The notes under the pieces were generated by a model, which saw only the letters and a program-made list of their open reading frames with translations, searched no databases and had not been told where the DNA came from. This document shows positions 13,014-13,182 of a DNA stretch of 13,182 nucleotides, in pieces (position 1 is the first letter of the stretch; each line of letters starts with the position of its first letter). The translations under genes and the position numbers were made by a program. Origin of the DNA: Armatimonadetes bacterium UBA5419. GTDB taxonomy: Bacteria; Armatimonadota; UBA10988. Location of the stretch: NCBI GenBank assembly GCA_002409445.1, contig DHNJ01000105.1, positions 1 to 13,182 on the forward strand, in the 5' to 3' direction.

Positions 13014-13182
13014 ATGCGACGCCCACCCGACCGGCTCGAAGTCCTCCTCGCCGCCCGCGACGCGCGGCCGCTGTCCCGCAGCGAACGCGCCGAGCTGGCC
13101 GCCCTCCTGCGCGACCACGGCCGCCTGGAAGAGGCCGAACTGCTGGAGCAGCTACCCACCGCCCCGCCGCCCGCCCCAGCCG
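13014..13182 (+). CDS. Unidentified protein, N-terminal fragment
   Basis: An open frame begins at ATG 13014 (an adjacent in-frame GTG at 13011 is also possible) and runs off the right edge with 56 complete codons. The peptide is rich in Arg, Ala, Leu and Glu and looks helical: DRLEVLLAARDARPL, then SRSERAELAALLRDHGRLEE, followed by a Pro/Ala-rich stretch (PTAPPPAPA). The opening resembles the short helical N-termini of some anti-sigma factor and zinc-finger-like regulators (LxxLLxxxxxxxLSxxExAxLxxLL), but there is too little to name a family. No strong Shine-Dalgarno is seen. Codon use matches the neighbouring genes. Confidence 0.5.
   Translation, partial: MRRPPDRLEVLLAARDARPLSRSERAELAALLRDHGRLEEAELLEQLPTAPPPAPA

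Noticed and set aside
1..13182. Prophage, transposon, integron, CRISPR or tRNA gene
   Set aside because: No transposase, integrase, terminal repeats, spaced direct repeats or cloverleaf sequences were seen on either strand.

Overview
The window is high-GC throughout (estimated by eye at well over 60%), with short intergenic gaps and no sign of phage, transposon or CRISPR. Several products carry Sec signal peptides and one is an outer-membrane beta-barrel, so the host is a diderm. The secreted LamG protein and the secreted ADP-ribosylglycohydrolase-family protein are the kind of genes I associate with PVC/FCB-type or candidate-phylum genomes. No marker gene here fixes the phylum, so that assignment is inference only.

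Layout. (1) 1-3373, envelope and secreted proteins: a partial minus-strand LamG-domain protein runs off the left edge. Divergent from it, across a gap holding a 9-bp inverted repeat, is a short TorF/Gcw_chp-type outer-membrane barrel. A secreted ADP-ribosylglycohydrolase-family protein follows. (2) 3374-7466, an efflux module: a compact regulatory region holds two tandem CsoR/CstR-like palindromes and a third, unrelated palindrome lying on the -35 of a good sigma70-type promoter. It drives a TTG-started HAE1-type RND permease whose stop overlaps the start of a TetR-family regulator gene. No periplasmic adaptor or outer-membrane channel gene is present. The permease carries an extra hydrophobic segment of roughly 43-48 residues between its usual TM2 and TM3. 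(3) 7467-12979, a housekeeping operon in classical order behind its own sigma70-type promoter: ffh, rpsP, khpA, rimM, trmD, rplS, then two adjacent signal peptidase I genes. Genes in this block overlap or lie within about 25 bp of each other, except for a 97-bp gap with two hairpins before the signal peptidases. (4) 13014 to the end: the start of an unidentified gene.

The housekeeping block couples protein targeting (Ffh), 30S and 50S assembly or modification (S16, RimM, TrmD, L19, KhpA) and signal-peptide removal (LepB). Two of its enzymes show unusual residues at key positions: Asn in place of Gln in the Ffh P-loop, and Glu at the position of the TrmD catalytic Asp. The most distinctive unit is the RND/TetR module. 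Its promoter appears to be read by two different repressor families, one suggestive of copper or reactive-sulfur sensing, and the TetR protein has a C-terminal CPFC motif.
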